This document shows positions 25,173 through 32,679 of a stretch of DNA of 44,609 nt, piece by piece. Position numbers and translations under genes: made by a program. Below the pieces are notes generated by a model, which did no database searches, was not told the origin of the DNA, and was given only the letters and a program-made list of their open reading frames with translations. Source of the stretch: Syntrophaceae bacterium (GTDB taxonomy: Bacteria > Desulfobacterota > SM23-61); contig JACAEW010000310.1 of the NCBI GenBank assembly GCA_013388675.1, positions 1 through 44,609 on the forward strand. Reading direction: 5' to 3'. The number at the start of each line of letters is the position of its first letter. The stretch's first letter is position 1.

Positions 25173-25180
25173 CTTGGATT

Positions 25181-26230
25181 CTACCTTATCAATTTCCTGA
25201 TTTCTTCCAATACCTCATCCGGATAGATCATCTTTCCTCCGCCCTGCCCCAAATGGAAGATGGGAAAGTCCGGTCCGATGACCCGCTCCAGGTCTTCCTG
25301 CATCTGGCCGGCGTTCATCTCCACATCGAGAAAGGCCTTGGCCGAACGCCGAAGTTTGGAAAAGGCTTTTTTGGGGAAGGGCCAGAGGGTGATCGGGCGG
25401 ACCAACCCGACTTTCATCCCTTCGGCTCGGGCGGTCTGGACCGCATCCCATGCGGCCCGGGCGACGCTGCCAAAGGCAACGACGATCAAGTCCGCTCTCT
25501 CCGTCTGAACTTCCTCCCAGCGTTGTTCTCTTTCTTCGATCTGGCGGTATTTTTCATTCAGTCTCTGGTTGAGCTCGATCAGGCCGGGATCGTCGAAGGG
25601 GGCCGCGTAGATCATCTTGCGGGGCCCGTCGCCCTTGCCCCTGAGGGCCCAGGGTTTTTCCGGGGCCGGAAGGGGTTTTACCAGGTCGAAATCCACGGGC
25701 TCCATCATCTGGCCCAGCATCCCGTCCATCAGGATGATGACCGGGTTGCGGTAGAGGTCGGCCAGGTAGAAGGCCAGGTTGGCAAGCTCGGCCATCTCCT
25801 GGGTGGACGCTGGCCCCAGGACGATGGCATGGTAGTCCCCGTGTCCTCCGCCCTTGGTCACCTGCCGGTAATCCGATTGGGCGGGAGCGATCCTGCCCAA
25901 ACCCGGTCCTGCGCGGGTGACGTCCACAACTACGCAGGGAAGTTCTCCGGCAGCCAGGGTGGTCAGCCCTTCGGACATGAGGCTGATTCCGGGGCCGGAA
26001 GAAGAGGTCATCGCGCGCATCCCCGTGCAGGCCGCCCCCCAGATCATATTGATCCCGGCCACCTCGCTCTCGCATTGCAGGAAGGTCCCTTCCGCCTGGG
26101 GCATGCGTTTGGCCATATATTCGAAAAGCTCGTTCTGCGGGGTGATGGGATAACCGGTGTAAAACCGACAGCCGGCGCGGATGGCCCCTTCGGCAATCGC
26201 CTCGTTTCCGCGCATGAGTTCCAAAGCCAT
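25181..26230 (-). CDS. 2-oxoacid:ferredoxin oxidoreductase alpha subunit, VorB-like
   Basis: Alpha subunit, 349 aa. LMRGNEAIAEGAIRAGCRF at the start, then YTGYPITPQNELFEYMAKRMP (about residues 24-44) and MTSSSGPGISLMSEGL, follow the VorB pattern of 3-methyl-2-oxobutanoate (branched-chain oxoacid) ferredoxin oxidoreductases. GGGHGDYHAIVLGPAS and TLWPFPKKAF are further conserved blocks. It lacks the N-terminal extension of the first alpha subunit. A TTGGAGG site precedes the ATG. First gene of alpha-beta-gamma-delta. Confidence 0.9.
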   Translation of the reverse strand: MALELMRGNEAIAEGAIRAGCRFYTGYPITPQNELFEYMAKRMPQAEGTFLQCESEVAGINMIWGAACTGMRAMTSSSGPGISLMSEGLTTLAAGELPCVVVDVTRAGPGLGRIAPAQSDYRQVTKGGGHGDYHAIVLGPASTQEMAELANLAFYLADLYRNPVIILMDGMLGQMMEPVDFDLVKPLPAPEKPWALRGKGDGPRKMIYAAPFDDPGLIELNQRLNEKYRQIEEREQRWEEVQTERADLIVVAFGSVARAAWDAVQTARAEGMKVGLVRPITLWPFPKKAFSKLRRSAKAFLDVEMNAGQMQEDLERVIGPDFPIFHLGQGGGKMIYPDEVLEEIRKLIR

Positions 26231-26342
26231 TAAAATCCTCCAAAAATAAGGGTCCTAGGTTAGAGGGTAGGGGTTATAGGAATCTTTAAGGAATGAAAGG
26301 CTATCACCTATTGCCCGATATCTTCCGTTCCGATCTGTTTTT

Positions 26343-26369
26343 CATTCCGCATTCCGCAATCCGCATTCG
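26343..26369. repeat. Short tandem words of the CATTCCGCAATCCG type
   Basis: Three imperfect tandem words (CATTCCG, CATTCCG, CAATCCG) fill the gap next to the RraA-like gene's stop. This is low-complexity intergenic filler of the same general kind as the other gap inserts. Confidence 0.5.
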
Positions 26370-26371
26370 GC

Positions 26372-27136
26372 CTACCATTTCTCCGGCGCCAAAACTTTTT
26401 TCATCTCCTCGATCGAAGAGCCCTCCTCGATAACGTGGATGAGTCGTTCCTCTCGTTTCAAAGCCTCTACCGCCAGCCGGCTTACTTCTTTGACTAAGTC
26501 TTGCGGGATGATCACCACTCCGGTGTCATCCGCAACCACTAAATCCCCGGGATGAACGGAAACCCCGGCGCATACAACCGGTCCGTTGATCTCCAGCGCT
26601 TCGAAACGGAATTTCCCGGTGATCGGCGTGATTCCCCGGGACCAGACCGGGTAATCCAGCCCCCGAATATCCTGAATGTCCCGCACTCCCGCATCCACGA
26701 TGTTTCCGGCGAGCCCGTATTTTTTGGCCATGAGGGTGGAGAGACCTCCCATGGCCGAAATGTCGCCCCTCCCTCCGCCGTCGATGACCACCACATCGCC
26801 CGGTTCGGTCATGGCATAGGCATCCCGGTCAGCCAGCTTGGCCTTGGCCTTCGCATAGTAGGATTGAGCCGGGGCCATCCTCTCGGGAACGTACCTTAGA
26901 GTGACCGCCGGCCCGGCGATTTTTTTCCCCTGGAGAACCGGCTTAAGCACCGATCCCGGGATGGCCCCCGCGATGCCCAGGGAGTCGAGAATATCCGCCA
27001 GCGTCGGGGTGAGCCCTTCATAACCGAGGAGTTCCTGGATGAGCTCTTTCGATGGACGGGGAACCTGCCAGGTGATGATCCGCTCCACGGGGATCAACCC
27101 CATCAGGCGTTTTCGGTATTTCTCCGGGATCTTCAT
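26372..27136 (-). CDS. RraA-like aldolase/decarboxylase
   Basis: RraA / HMG-aldolase family protein, 254 aa. The core has DGGGRGDISAMGGLSTLMA (119-137), IVDAGVRDIQDIRGL (146-160, with the substrate Arg152 and metal Asp153) and GVSVHPGDLVVADDTGVV (191-208). Enzymes of this type cleave 4-hydroxy-4-methyl-2-oxoglutarate to pyruvates or decarboxylate oxaloacetate; RraA itself inhibits RNase E. The intact Arg-Asp pair favours an enzyme. It is about 50 residues longer than minimal RraA at the N-terminus. Position between the MBL hydrolase and the VorB-like operon suggests a role in making or draining a 2-oxoacid (inference). Confidence 0.82.
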   Translation of the reverse strand: MKIPEKYRKRLMGLIPVERIITWQVPRPSKELIQELLGYEGLTPTLADILDSLGIAGAIPGSVLKPVLQGKKIAGPAVTLRYVPERMAPAQSYYAKAKAKLADRDAYAMTEPGDVVVIDGGGRGDISAMGGLSTLMAKKYGLAGNIVDAGVRDIQDIRGLDYPVWSRGITPITGKFRFEALEINGPVVCAGVSVHPGDLVVADDTGVVIIPQDLVKEVSRLAVEALKREERLIHVIEEGSSIEEMKKVLAPEKW

Positions 27137-27326
27137 GAGTTTCCTTTCTCTTTCCTGTAAGGATAAGGAAAGAAGAGCATTTCGAAGTTCAACTCTTTTC
27201 TAACCCCGCAGGGCGAGGTTTGTCAAAGAGAAAAAGCAGCTTGGATGAATCGGTGGAGAGATGCACGGTCCGATCTTTAAAAAAATTAAAAAAAGGTCGA
27301 AAAAACAAGTCCCCTTTGATTTTTTT

Positions 27327-28094
27327 TCAAACCAACCGGGTCACATCCTTGGCGACCTCCGGGTAGTTGGAAGTCATGAGAGGGTCGTGGCCGGGGAAGA
27401 GCAGGTCAGGGGAGGAGGCTCTTTTTCGGAGCTTGTCGTAGGATTTCATCCATCCTACGAGGTCTACAATCAGGCAACTGGGCCAGTCTTCTTGATAGTT
27501 CCGGAAGGTGTGGGCGCAGTCGGAGCCCAGAATGGCCGTCCCCTTGGGAGTTTGCACAGCCACTGCCTGGAGGGCGATGGTGTGCCCCGGAGCCAGGAGG
27601 CACTCGATTCCCGGAAGAATCTCCCGGTCTCCCTTTACCAGAATCAGGCGTTTGGTACCCTCGAGGGAGGCGATGTAGGCTTTGGACTTGGGGTCGGCCG
27701 TGGCGGCGAAAGCGGGGCGGTCGGCAATGGGGTTCTTGATGGCGAAGTTGAACTCTTCCTCCTGGACATATACAGTGGCATGGGGGAAAAGGCCGACTCC
27801 GCTGGAGTGGTCCCAGTGAATGTGGGTGAGAACCAGGTGACGGACCTCATCGGCCTTCACCCCGATTCGGGAAAGAACCTCCACCGGGCTCACATACCCG
27901 TTGAGATTCCTCTCCCGGGCCAGCTCCGGAGGAATCCCGGCATCCACGACCACCGTTTCCTTTTCCCCCCGGACACACCAGATATAATAATTCCTTTCCA
28001 CCTGCTTCTCCCAGTCTTTCCTCCACATGAGAAAAGCCCCGGAGCTGGTCAAGGGCCCGGCATACTTTAAGGCATAGATTTCATATTCTGGCAT
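27327..28094 (-). CDS. MBL-fold metallo-hydrolase, lactonase-like
   Basis: Metallo-beta-lactamase-fold hydrolase, 255 aa, of the N-acyl-homoserine-lactonase-like branch. The dinuclear zinc ligands are all visible: HIHWDH (His91, His93, Asp95, His96), His171 (GHT), Asp192 (GSDCAHT) and His236 (PGHD). Known relatives open lactones. No signal peptide. Given the neighbours, a hydroxy-acid lactone is a more natural substrate than a quorum signal (inference). It is the promoter-proximal gene of the long minus-strand block and faces larA across 208 nt. Confidence 0.82.
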   Translation of the reverse strand: MPEYEIYALKYAGPLTSSGAFLMWRKDWEKQVERNYYIWCVRGEKETVVVDAGIPPELARERNLNGYVSPVEVLSRIGVKADEVRHLVLTHIHWDHSSGVGLFPHATVYVQEEEFNFAIKNPIADRPAFAATADPKSKAYIASLEGTKRLILVKGDREILPGIECLLAPGHTIALQAVAVQTPKGTAILGSDCAHTFRNYQEDWPSCLIVDLVGWMKSYDKLRKRASSPDLLFPGHDPLMTSNYPEVAKDVTRLV

Positions 28095-28147
28095 ACTCCA
28101 TCCCTTCGTTCCTATCCCCCGACGAGCGACCTTGGGATTGCGATTCT

Positions 28148-28176
28148 ATTCTATGGGAAAAAAGAGAAATGCACAA
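28148..28176 (-). promoter_or_regulatory. Probable promoter of the minus-strand block
   Basis: On the minus strand TTGTGC (28176-28171), 17-nt spacer, TAGAAT (28153-28148), about 55 nt upstream of the MBL gene start. Divergent to the larA promoter. Confidence 0.45.
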
Positions 28177-28196
28177 CTTCTTCCCAGGCATTTTTC

Positions 28197-28226
28197 TTGA
28201 CACCCCGTTCCGGCCGATTATATGAT
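28197..28226 (+). promoter_or_regulatory. Probable promoter of larA
   Basis: TTGACA (28197-28202), 18-nt spacer, TATGAT (28221-28226). It rules out the in-frame ATG at 28222 as translation start and supports 28303. Confidence 0.6.
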
Positions 28227-28302
28227 TCATCTCGGAAATCGGCCTTTTTCCCCTCCCCCAAATCCAGGGAAGGGTCCGAGGGTTCAGGGAGAAGGAGTAA
28301 GC

Positions 28303-29595
28303 ATGTCTCAAAGAAATGCGCAGCATATCGAAAAGATTCCCTACGGCAAGGGGGAGATGGAAGTCCGGATTCCCCGGAAGAATTACGTGGCCACCCTCAT
28401 GCCCAGCTTCAGACCCGGCCTCAAAGACGAGGCCGGCGCTGTCCGGCAGGCGCTGGAGAATCCCATCGGGACGCCCAGGCTGCGGGAAATGGCCCGGGGG
28501 AGAAAGAGCGCGGTCATCGTGGTCAACGATATTACCCGGTCCACGGCCACTTATAAGCTTCTGCCTCACCTGATTCAGGAACTGAAGGACGGGGGAATGA
28601 GGGAAAACCAGGTTCAGCTCCTGGTGGCCACCGGCACTCACCGCGATAATACCCCGCAAGAGTTGGAAGGAATGCTGGGGAAAGATATGGTTCGCCGGTT
28701 TAAAGTGGTGAATCATCACTGCCAGGATGACAGGATTATGGTGGATTTGGGAAAGACCCGCGGCGGAATTCCGGTAGTGATCAACCGCCTTTTCTGGGAG
28801 GCGGAGCTGAAGATTACCACGGCCACCGTTGCTCCCCATCAGAGCGCGGGTTTCTCCGGGGGCCGGAAGAGCGTGCTGCCGGGAATCGCCAGCCTGGCCA
28901 CCCTGAAGCAACACCATGGCTTCGGCATGCGATCGGAAAGACCGGCCATGGGTTGGGTGGACGGGAACCCTTTCCATACCAATGCCCTGGAAGCGGCGAA
29001 GATGGCCAAAACGGACTTTATCCTCAACACGGTCCAGAACGACCGGAAGGAAATCACCCAGGTAGTGGCCGGGGATGTGGAAAAGGCCTGGCTCGAAGGG
29101 GTCAAAGCCAGCCGGGAGATTTTCGAAGTGAAAATCCCCCGCCCGGCGGACATCGTGATCACCACCCCCGGCGGATTCCCCAAAGACATAGACCTTTACC
29201 AATCGCAAAAGGCCATGGCCTCTTCCGAGCTGGTGGTAAAAGAGGGGGGGACGGTCATCCTCCTGGCCGAATGCAAGGATGGGGTAGGGGCCCATGGGTT
29301 CTACGAATGGATGTCCGCGGCCACCTGTCCCCAGGACGTGATCGACCGGTTCATCCGGGAAGGCTACAGCATCGGTGCTTCCAAAGCCTGGCTGTTTTCG
29401 CGGTGCCTCAAGAGGTCGGACCTAATCGTGGTCAGTAAATGTTTGAACGATAAGACCCTGAAAGAAATGTTTACCGAAAGAGCGGATACGGCTGATGAGG
29501 CCATCGAGAAGGCCCTGGCCAAGCACGGAGAGAATGCCGAGATCATCCTCCTGAAAAACGGATCGGACATGGTCCCTCGCTTCGAAGGAAAATAG
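28303..29595 (+). CDS. larA: LarA-type nickel-pincer racemase/epimerase
   Basis: Lactate-racemase family protein, 430 aa. The residues known to act in Lactobacillus plantarum LarA all have counterparts: His113 (GTHR) and His179 (APHQSAGFSGG) as the acid/base pair, Lys189 (GGRKSVLPG) for covalent cofactor attachment and His205 (KQHHG) for nickel. Each is offset by exactly +5 from the L. plantarum numbers 108, 174, 184 and 200. Asp76 and Arg79 (DITR) fit the substrate loop. So racemisation or epimerisation of a 2-hydroxy acid is likely; lactate itself is not assured. A GAAGGAG site precedes the ATG at 28303. The dehydrogenase gene begins 1 nt after its stop. Confidence 0.85.
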   Translation: MSQRNAQHIEKIPYGKGEMEVRIPRKNYVATLMPSFRPGLKDEAGAVRQALENPIGTPRLREMARGRKSAVIVVNDITRSTATYKLLPHLIQELKDGGMRENQVQLLVATGTHRDNTPQELEGMLGKDMVRRFKVVNHHCQDDRIMVDLGKTRGGIPVVINRLFWEAELKITTATVAPHQSAGFSGGRKSVLPGIASLATLKQHHGFGMRSERPAMGWVDGNPFHTNALEAAKMAKTDFILNTVQNDRKEITQVVAGDVEKAWLEGVKASREIFEVKIPRPADIVITTPGGFPKDIDLYQSQKAMASSELVVKEGGTVILLAECKDGVGAHGFYEWMSAATCPQDVIDRFIREGYSIGASKAWLFSRCLKRSDLIVVSKCLNDKTLKEMFTERADTADEAIEKALAKHGENAEIILLKNGSDMVPRFEGK

Positions 29596-29596
29596 C

Positions 29597-30592
29597 ATGC
29601 CAACGGTAATGATCATGACCAAGAAATTCGCTGAAGTTGCCCGGGATCCCATCACCGCCCTGGAGCAGGCCGGGTTTACCGTCGTGGAAAAAGACTATGA
29701 CCGGGTCCAGCCCTCCCAGGAAGATGAAGTCTGCCGGGCGATTCAGGGGGCGGATGCCATTATCGTAACGGCCATGTTCCCGGCAACGCGCAAGGTGATC
29801 GAAAGCTCTTCCCGCTTGAAAATGATCGCCATCCGCAGCGCCGGGTTTGAAGGGAGCGACTTGAAAGCCGCCACCGATCGAGGAGTCCTGGTGACCTGCA
29901 ACCCGGGGGCCAATGCCGAATCCGTGGCTGATATGGCCATCGGGTTGATGCTCTGCGTTTCCAAACAGATCGCCAGGAGGGACCGAGGAATGCGGCAGGG
30001 GTTATACCCCCGGGGAAGCGGGAGTGAAGACCTTTTCCGTAAGACCGTGGGCATCATCGGTCTGGGGAACATCGGCAAAAGGGTCGCCAAACGCCTCCAG
30101 GGCTTTGAAGCCAGGGTGATCGCCAACGACATCGTGGAATACCCGGAATTCCAGAAGCAGTACAACATCCCTTACTATTCCAAGGAAGACCTGTTGCGGA
30201 TGGCGGATTTTGTCACTATCCATGTTCCCCTGGATGAGTCCACACGGGGGATGATCGATGAAGAGCGATTGCGGCTCATGAAAAAGACCGCCTTCCTGAT
30301 CAACACTGCCCGAGGGCCCATTGTGGATGAAAAGGCCCTTTACAAGGCTTTGAAGGAAGGCTGGATCGCCGGGGCGGGGCTGGATGTTTTTGAAACCGAA
30401 CCCCCGGTTTTTCGGGATCATATCCTGCTGGAGAATGTCGTCTCTACCCCCCACAGTGCGGGATTGAGCAACCAGGCTTCCTACGCCATGGCCATGGAAA
30501 CGGTCCGCAAGGTCATCGCCTTCTTCCAGGGAAAAGTCCCGGAGAACGTGCTGAATCCGGAAGTGCTTAAAAAGCTGGAGTTAAGCGGATAG
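29597..30592 (+). CDS. D-isomer-specific 2-hydroxyacid dehydrogenase
   Basis: NAD-dependent oxidoreductase, 331 aa, with the Rossmann motif VGIIGLGNIGKRVAK (151-165) and the catalytic set Arg239 (NTARG), Glu268 (DVFETEP) and His286 (TPHS). It interconverts D-2-hydroxy acids and 2-oxoacids. It starts 1 nt after the larA stop, so the pair is almost certainly translationally coupled: LarA would supply the D-isomer and this enzyme would oxidise it. Repeat copy E follows the stop within 7 nt and may also act as a 3' hairpin. Confidence 0.9.
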   Translation: MPTVMIMTKKFAEVARDPITALEQAGFTVVEKDYDRVQPSQEDEVCRAIQGADAIIVTAMFPATRKVIESSSRLKMIAIRSAGFEGSDLKAATDRGVLVTCNPGANAESVADMAIGLMLCVSKQIARRDRGMRQGLYPRGSGSEDLFRKTVGIIGLGNIGKRVAKRLQGFEARVIANDIVEYPEFQKQYNIPYYSKEDLLRMADFVTIHVPLDESTRGMIDEERLRLMKKTAFLINTARGPIVDEKALYKALKEGWIAGAGLDVFETEPPVFRDHILLENVVSTPHSAGLSNQASYAMAMETVRKVIAFFQGKVPENVLNPEVLKKLELSG

Positions 30593-30598
30593 TTCCTC

Positions 30599-30623
30599 TA
30601 GGGGCGGTTTGCAAATCGCCCCT
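30599..30623. repeat. GGGGCG-type palindromic repeat, copy E
   Basis: TAGGGGCGGTTTG (30599-30611) pairs with CAAATCGCCCCTT downstream, with a G-T wobble and one end mismatch. It lies immediately 3' of the dehydrogenase gene and could serve as a terminator-like hairpin, though no T-run follows. Confidence 0.7.
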
Positions 30624-30659
30624 TCGATCTTTCCCCCGGCAAAATTTCCCCTCCCTTTC

Positions 30660-30688
30660 TTGACAACGCCTTGAAGATTGAATATATT
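30660..30688 (+). promoter_or_regulatory. Strong sigma70-like promoter
   Basis: TTGACA (30660-30665), 17-nt spacer, TATATT (30683-30688). Located 92 nt upstream of the cytidylate-kinase-like gene, so that gene is probably transcribed independently of larA and the dehydrogenase. Confidence 0.65.
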
Positions 30689-30779
30689 CCTCTCCACAGG
30701 GGCAAGAGGGGAGAGCCGGGTTGCGGGATTTTAGGATATTTTCTGGATGAAAAGGCCTTTGCCAGGAGGGAGGGATCCA

Positions 30780-31412
30780 ATGCCGATCGTAACCATTCGC
30801 GGCCCGCTGGGGAGCGGGGCGCCCGAAATCGGAAAAGCCATCGCCGAATTCCTTCATGCCGACTACGTGGACCGGGAGATCATTGCCGAAGTGGCGGCGA
30901 AGCTCCAAAGGCAGGAACACGACGTGCTGGCCAAAGAGATGCCGCCGACGACTCTCGGAGGGCGAATCGCCGAAGCACTGGACCGGGGTTTACCCTTCGG
31001 GGTAGGGTTTGAGGGAACCTATTTGCCCGCCTGGGAAATCCCTCTGGATGATAAACGGTATTTGCAAGCCCTTGAGTCGGTGATTCAGCAACTGGCTCGG
31101 GCCCCTTCCCTGGTGATCCGGGGCCGGGGGAGCCAGTTCATCTTGAAAAACTACCCCAAGACCCTTCACGTTCTGACGGTAGCCCCCTTCGAACTGCGTT
31201 TGAAACGGGTCCGGGAGGAGCTCAAAATGAACGAGGAAGCGGCCAAGCAGGAAATTGCGCGTTTTGACAACAGCAGTCGCGAGTTCATCAAAAGGTACTA
31301 CCGGGCTGGTTGGGAAGACCCGGTGCACTACGATTTAACCGTTAATACGGAGAATCTCAGCTATCAAGCTGCGGTTTCCATCATCGTTCAGGCCCTGTCG
31401 GTGAAAGAGTGA
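30780..31412 (+). CDS. Cytidylate-kinase-like family protein
   Basis: P-loop NMP-kinase-like protein, 210 aa. The N-terminus IVTIRGPLGSGAPEIGKAIA is the cytidylate-kinase-like (AAK26) loop, in which the usual GKS/T of Walker A is absent. The FLHADYVDREII segment and the lid-like arginines (LRLKRVREEL) are typical. Real nucleotide specificity of these stand-alone proteins is not established. An AGGAGGGAGG site precedes the ATG at 30780, and the promoter 30660-30688 lies upstream. It converges on an MFS gene. Confidence 0.72.
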   Translation: MPIVTIRGPLGSGAPEIGKAIAEFLHADYVDREIIAEVAAKLQRQEHDVLAKEMPPTTLGGRIAEALDRGLPFGVGFEGTYLPAWEIPLDDKRYLQALESVIQQLARAPSLVIRGRGSQFILKNYPKTLHVLTVAPFELRLKRVREELKMNEEAAKQEIARFDNSSREFIKRYYRAGWEDPVHYDLTVNTENLSYQAAVSIIVQALSVKE

Positions 31413-31416
31413 ACTC

Positions 31417-31438
31417 TGGGGGGAGTCCTCCGCCCCCA
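31417..31438. terminator. Possible bidirectional hairpin between convergent genes
   Basis: TGGGGG (31417-31422) and CCCCCA (31433-31438) form a 6-bp stem between two convergent stops. There is no clear T-run on either side, so termination is only a possibility. Confidence 0.35.
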
Positions 31439-31446
31439 TAACCGTT

Positions 31447-32679
31447 TCATTTTCCCAGGCGATGAATTCCCCTTTTTTCGAGGATGGCTAACCCCAAAGA
31501 GAGGGCAACTCCAGCAGCGGCTGCCCCCGCCAATAACCAGGGGGCCGATTTCCATCCTCCTCCCATGGAAACGATGAGGGCCAGTACCGGTGGACCGATA
31601 ACTTGTCCCATCTGGCCCCCCTGCATGATCAGACCGTTGGTCGTGGCCACATGGCGGGGGGTGGGAGCGTAAAGCGGGGCCGCCCCCAGGGTCGAAGCCG
31701 GCAATAGGCCGCCGATGAGGGAAAAGGTAAGGCAAGCCGCATAGCGCGCGGCAAAAGCCAGGCCTCCTGAATAGATCGCCACGCTGCAGGCACCCATGAC
31801 GATACTGGCAAAAGCGATCAACTTCCATCGCCGAATTCCCCGATGCAGCAGCCACCCGCCCATCAGGTTTCCGGGAACGTTCATGGCTACCATGATTGCA
31901 GTGAACACGGAGGCCCGGCCCGGGCTGAGACCGAACTCCTCGACCAGCAAAGTCGGCAAAAACCCCATTACCGCCAGCCACTGGAGGGTATAGGTTGCGA
32001 AAATGGTCCCCAGGAGAACCGGCCCGGGCGAAGTCGCCGTAAGGCGCAAATCCAACCACACCTGTTTCAGGCGTCTTCTCGGGCCTTTGTCCTGACGCGG
32101 AAGATGGGCCGTTCCTTTGAGGAGCCAGAGGGCATAAAGCGCCAGGATAAGGAAATTGACCCCCCACAGCTCACGCCAACCCAGGCCAACGCTCGCCAGC
32201 GGGACCGTGAACATGATGAAGGAGGCCCCGGCGGGAAGAAAACAACTCCATATGGAAAGGGCGATGCGGATATCTCCGGGCTTCGACACCTGAGCCACCA
32301 TAGCCGGGGCGGCCACGACAATGGCGAGAAAACCCAGGCCTTCCACGGCGCGGGTGGCCAAAAGAAGCGCAGCCGCTGGCGCGAGGGAGCCGAGAAGGCT
32401 TCCCATAGCCTGCAGGGATAATCCGATCAGGAGAAGACGCCGGTGACCGAAGGCGTCGGACAGGGCTCCAGCGATGGACCCCAGCAGCAAACCAATGAGG
32501 TTGAAAATAGACAGGATCCACCCCGCCAGGAAAAGGCTCATGCCGAGGTCGGCACGAATCGAGCCCAGCATGGGTGGGGCTTTTCCCACCTGAAAGGCGC
32601 TTACAACCCCTGCTCCAACCAGAAGAAGAACCAGAGGCCAGGGCGTTCTTTCCGCGTTGCATTTCGGCCCAGCCTGCAT
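31447..32679 (-). CDS. MFS transporter
   Basis: Twelve-helix major facilitator superfamily carrier, 410 aa. The MFS loop region shows GSIAGALSDAFGHRRLLLIG (about residues 62-81). The N-terminus (GAGVVSAFQVGKAPPML) resembles CynX/NarK-like and other broad-specificity carriers, but I cannot assign a substrate. It is divergent from the TRAP operon (32945) across 265 nt and convergent with the kinase-like gene. The start ATG is at 32679 with an AAGG-type weak ribosome site. Confidence 0.8.
   Translation of the reverse strand: MQAGPKCNAERTPWPLVLLLVGAGVVSAFQVGKAPPMLGSIRADLGMSLFLAGWILSIFNLIGLLLGSIAGALSDAFGHRRLLLIGLSLQAMGSLLGSLAPAAALLLATRAVEGLGFLAIVVAAPAMVAQVSKPGDIRIALSIWSCFLPAGASFIMFTVPLASVGLGWRELWGVNFLILALYALWLLKGTAHLPRQDKGPRRRLKQVWLDLRLTATSPGPVLLGTIFATYTLQWLAVMGFLPTLLVEEFGLSPGRASVFTAIMVAMNVPGNLMGGWLLHRGIRRWKLIAFASIVMGACSVAIYSGGLAFAARYAACLTFSLIGGLLPASTLGAAPLYAPTPRHVATTNGLIMQGGQMGQVIGPPVLALIVSMGGGWKSAPWLLAGAAAAGVALSLGLAILEKRGIHRLGK

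Noticed and set aside
27240..27326. A/T-rich run downstream of the MBL gene as a terminator
   Set aside because: Long A and T runs are present, but the stem is weak and interrupted, so I could not define a hairpin with confidence.
27327..28094. Quorum-quenching lactonase role for the MBL hydrolase
   Set aside because: The fold and metal ligands fit, but nothing nearby concerns signalling; a lactone in the catabolic pathway is equally possible, so no AHL role is claimed.
28081..29295. 404-codon open frame on the minus strand opposite larA
   Set aside because: Antisense to a protein with an intact LarA active site; shadow composition and no recognisable motif.
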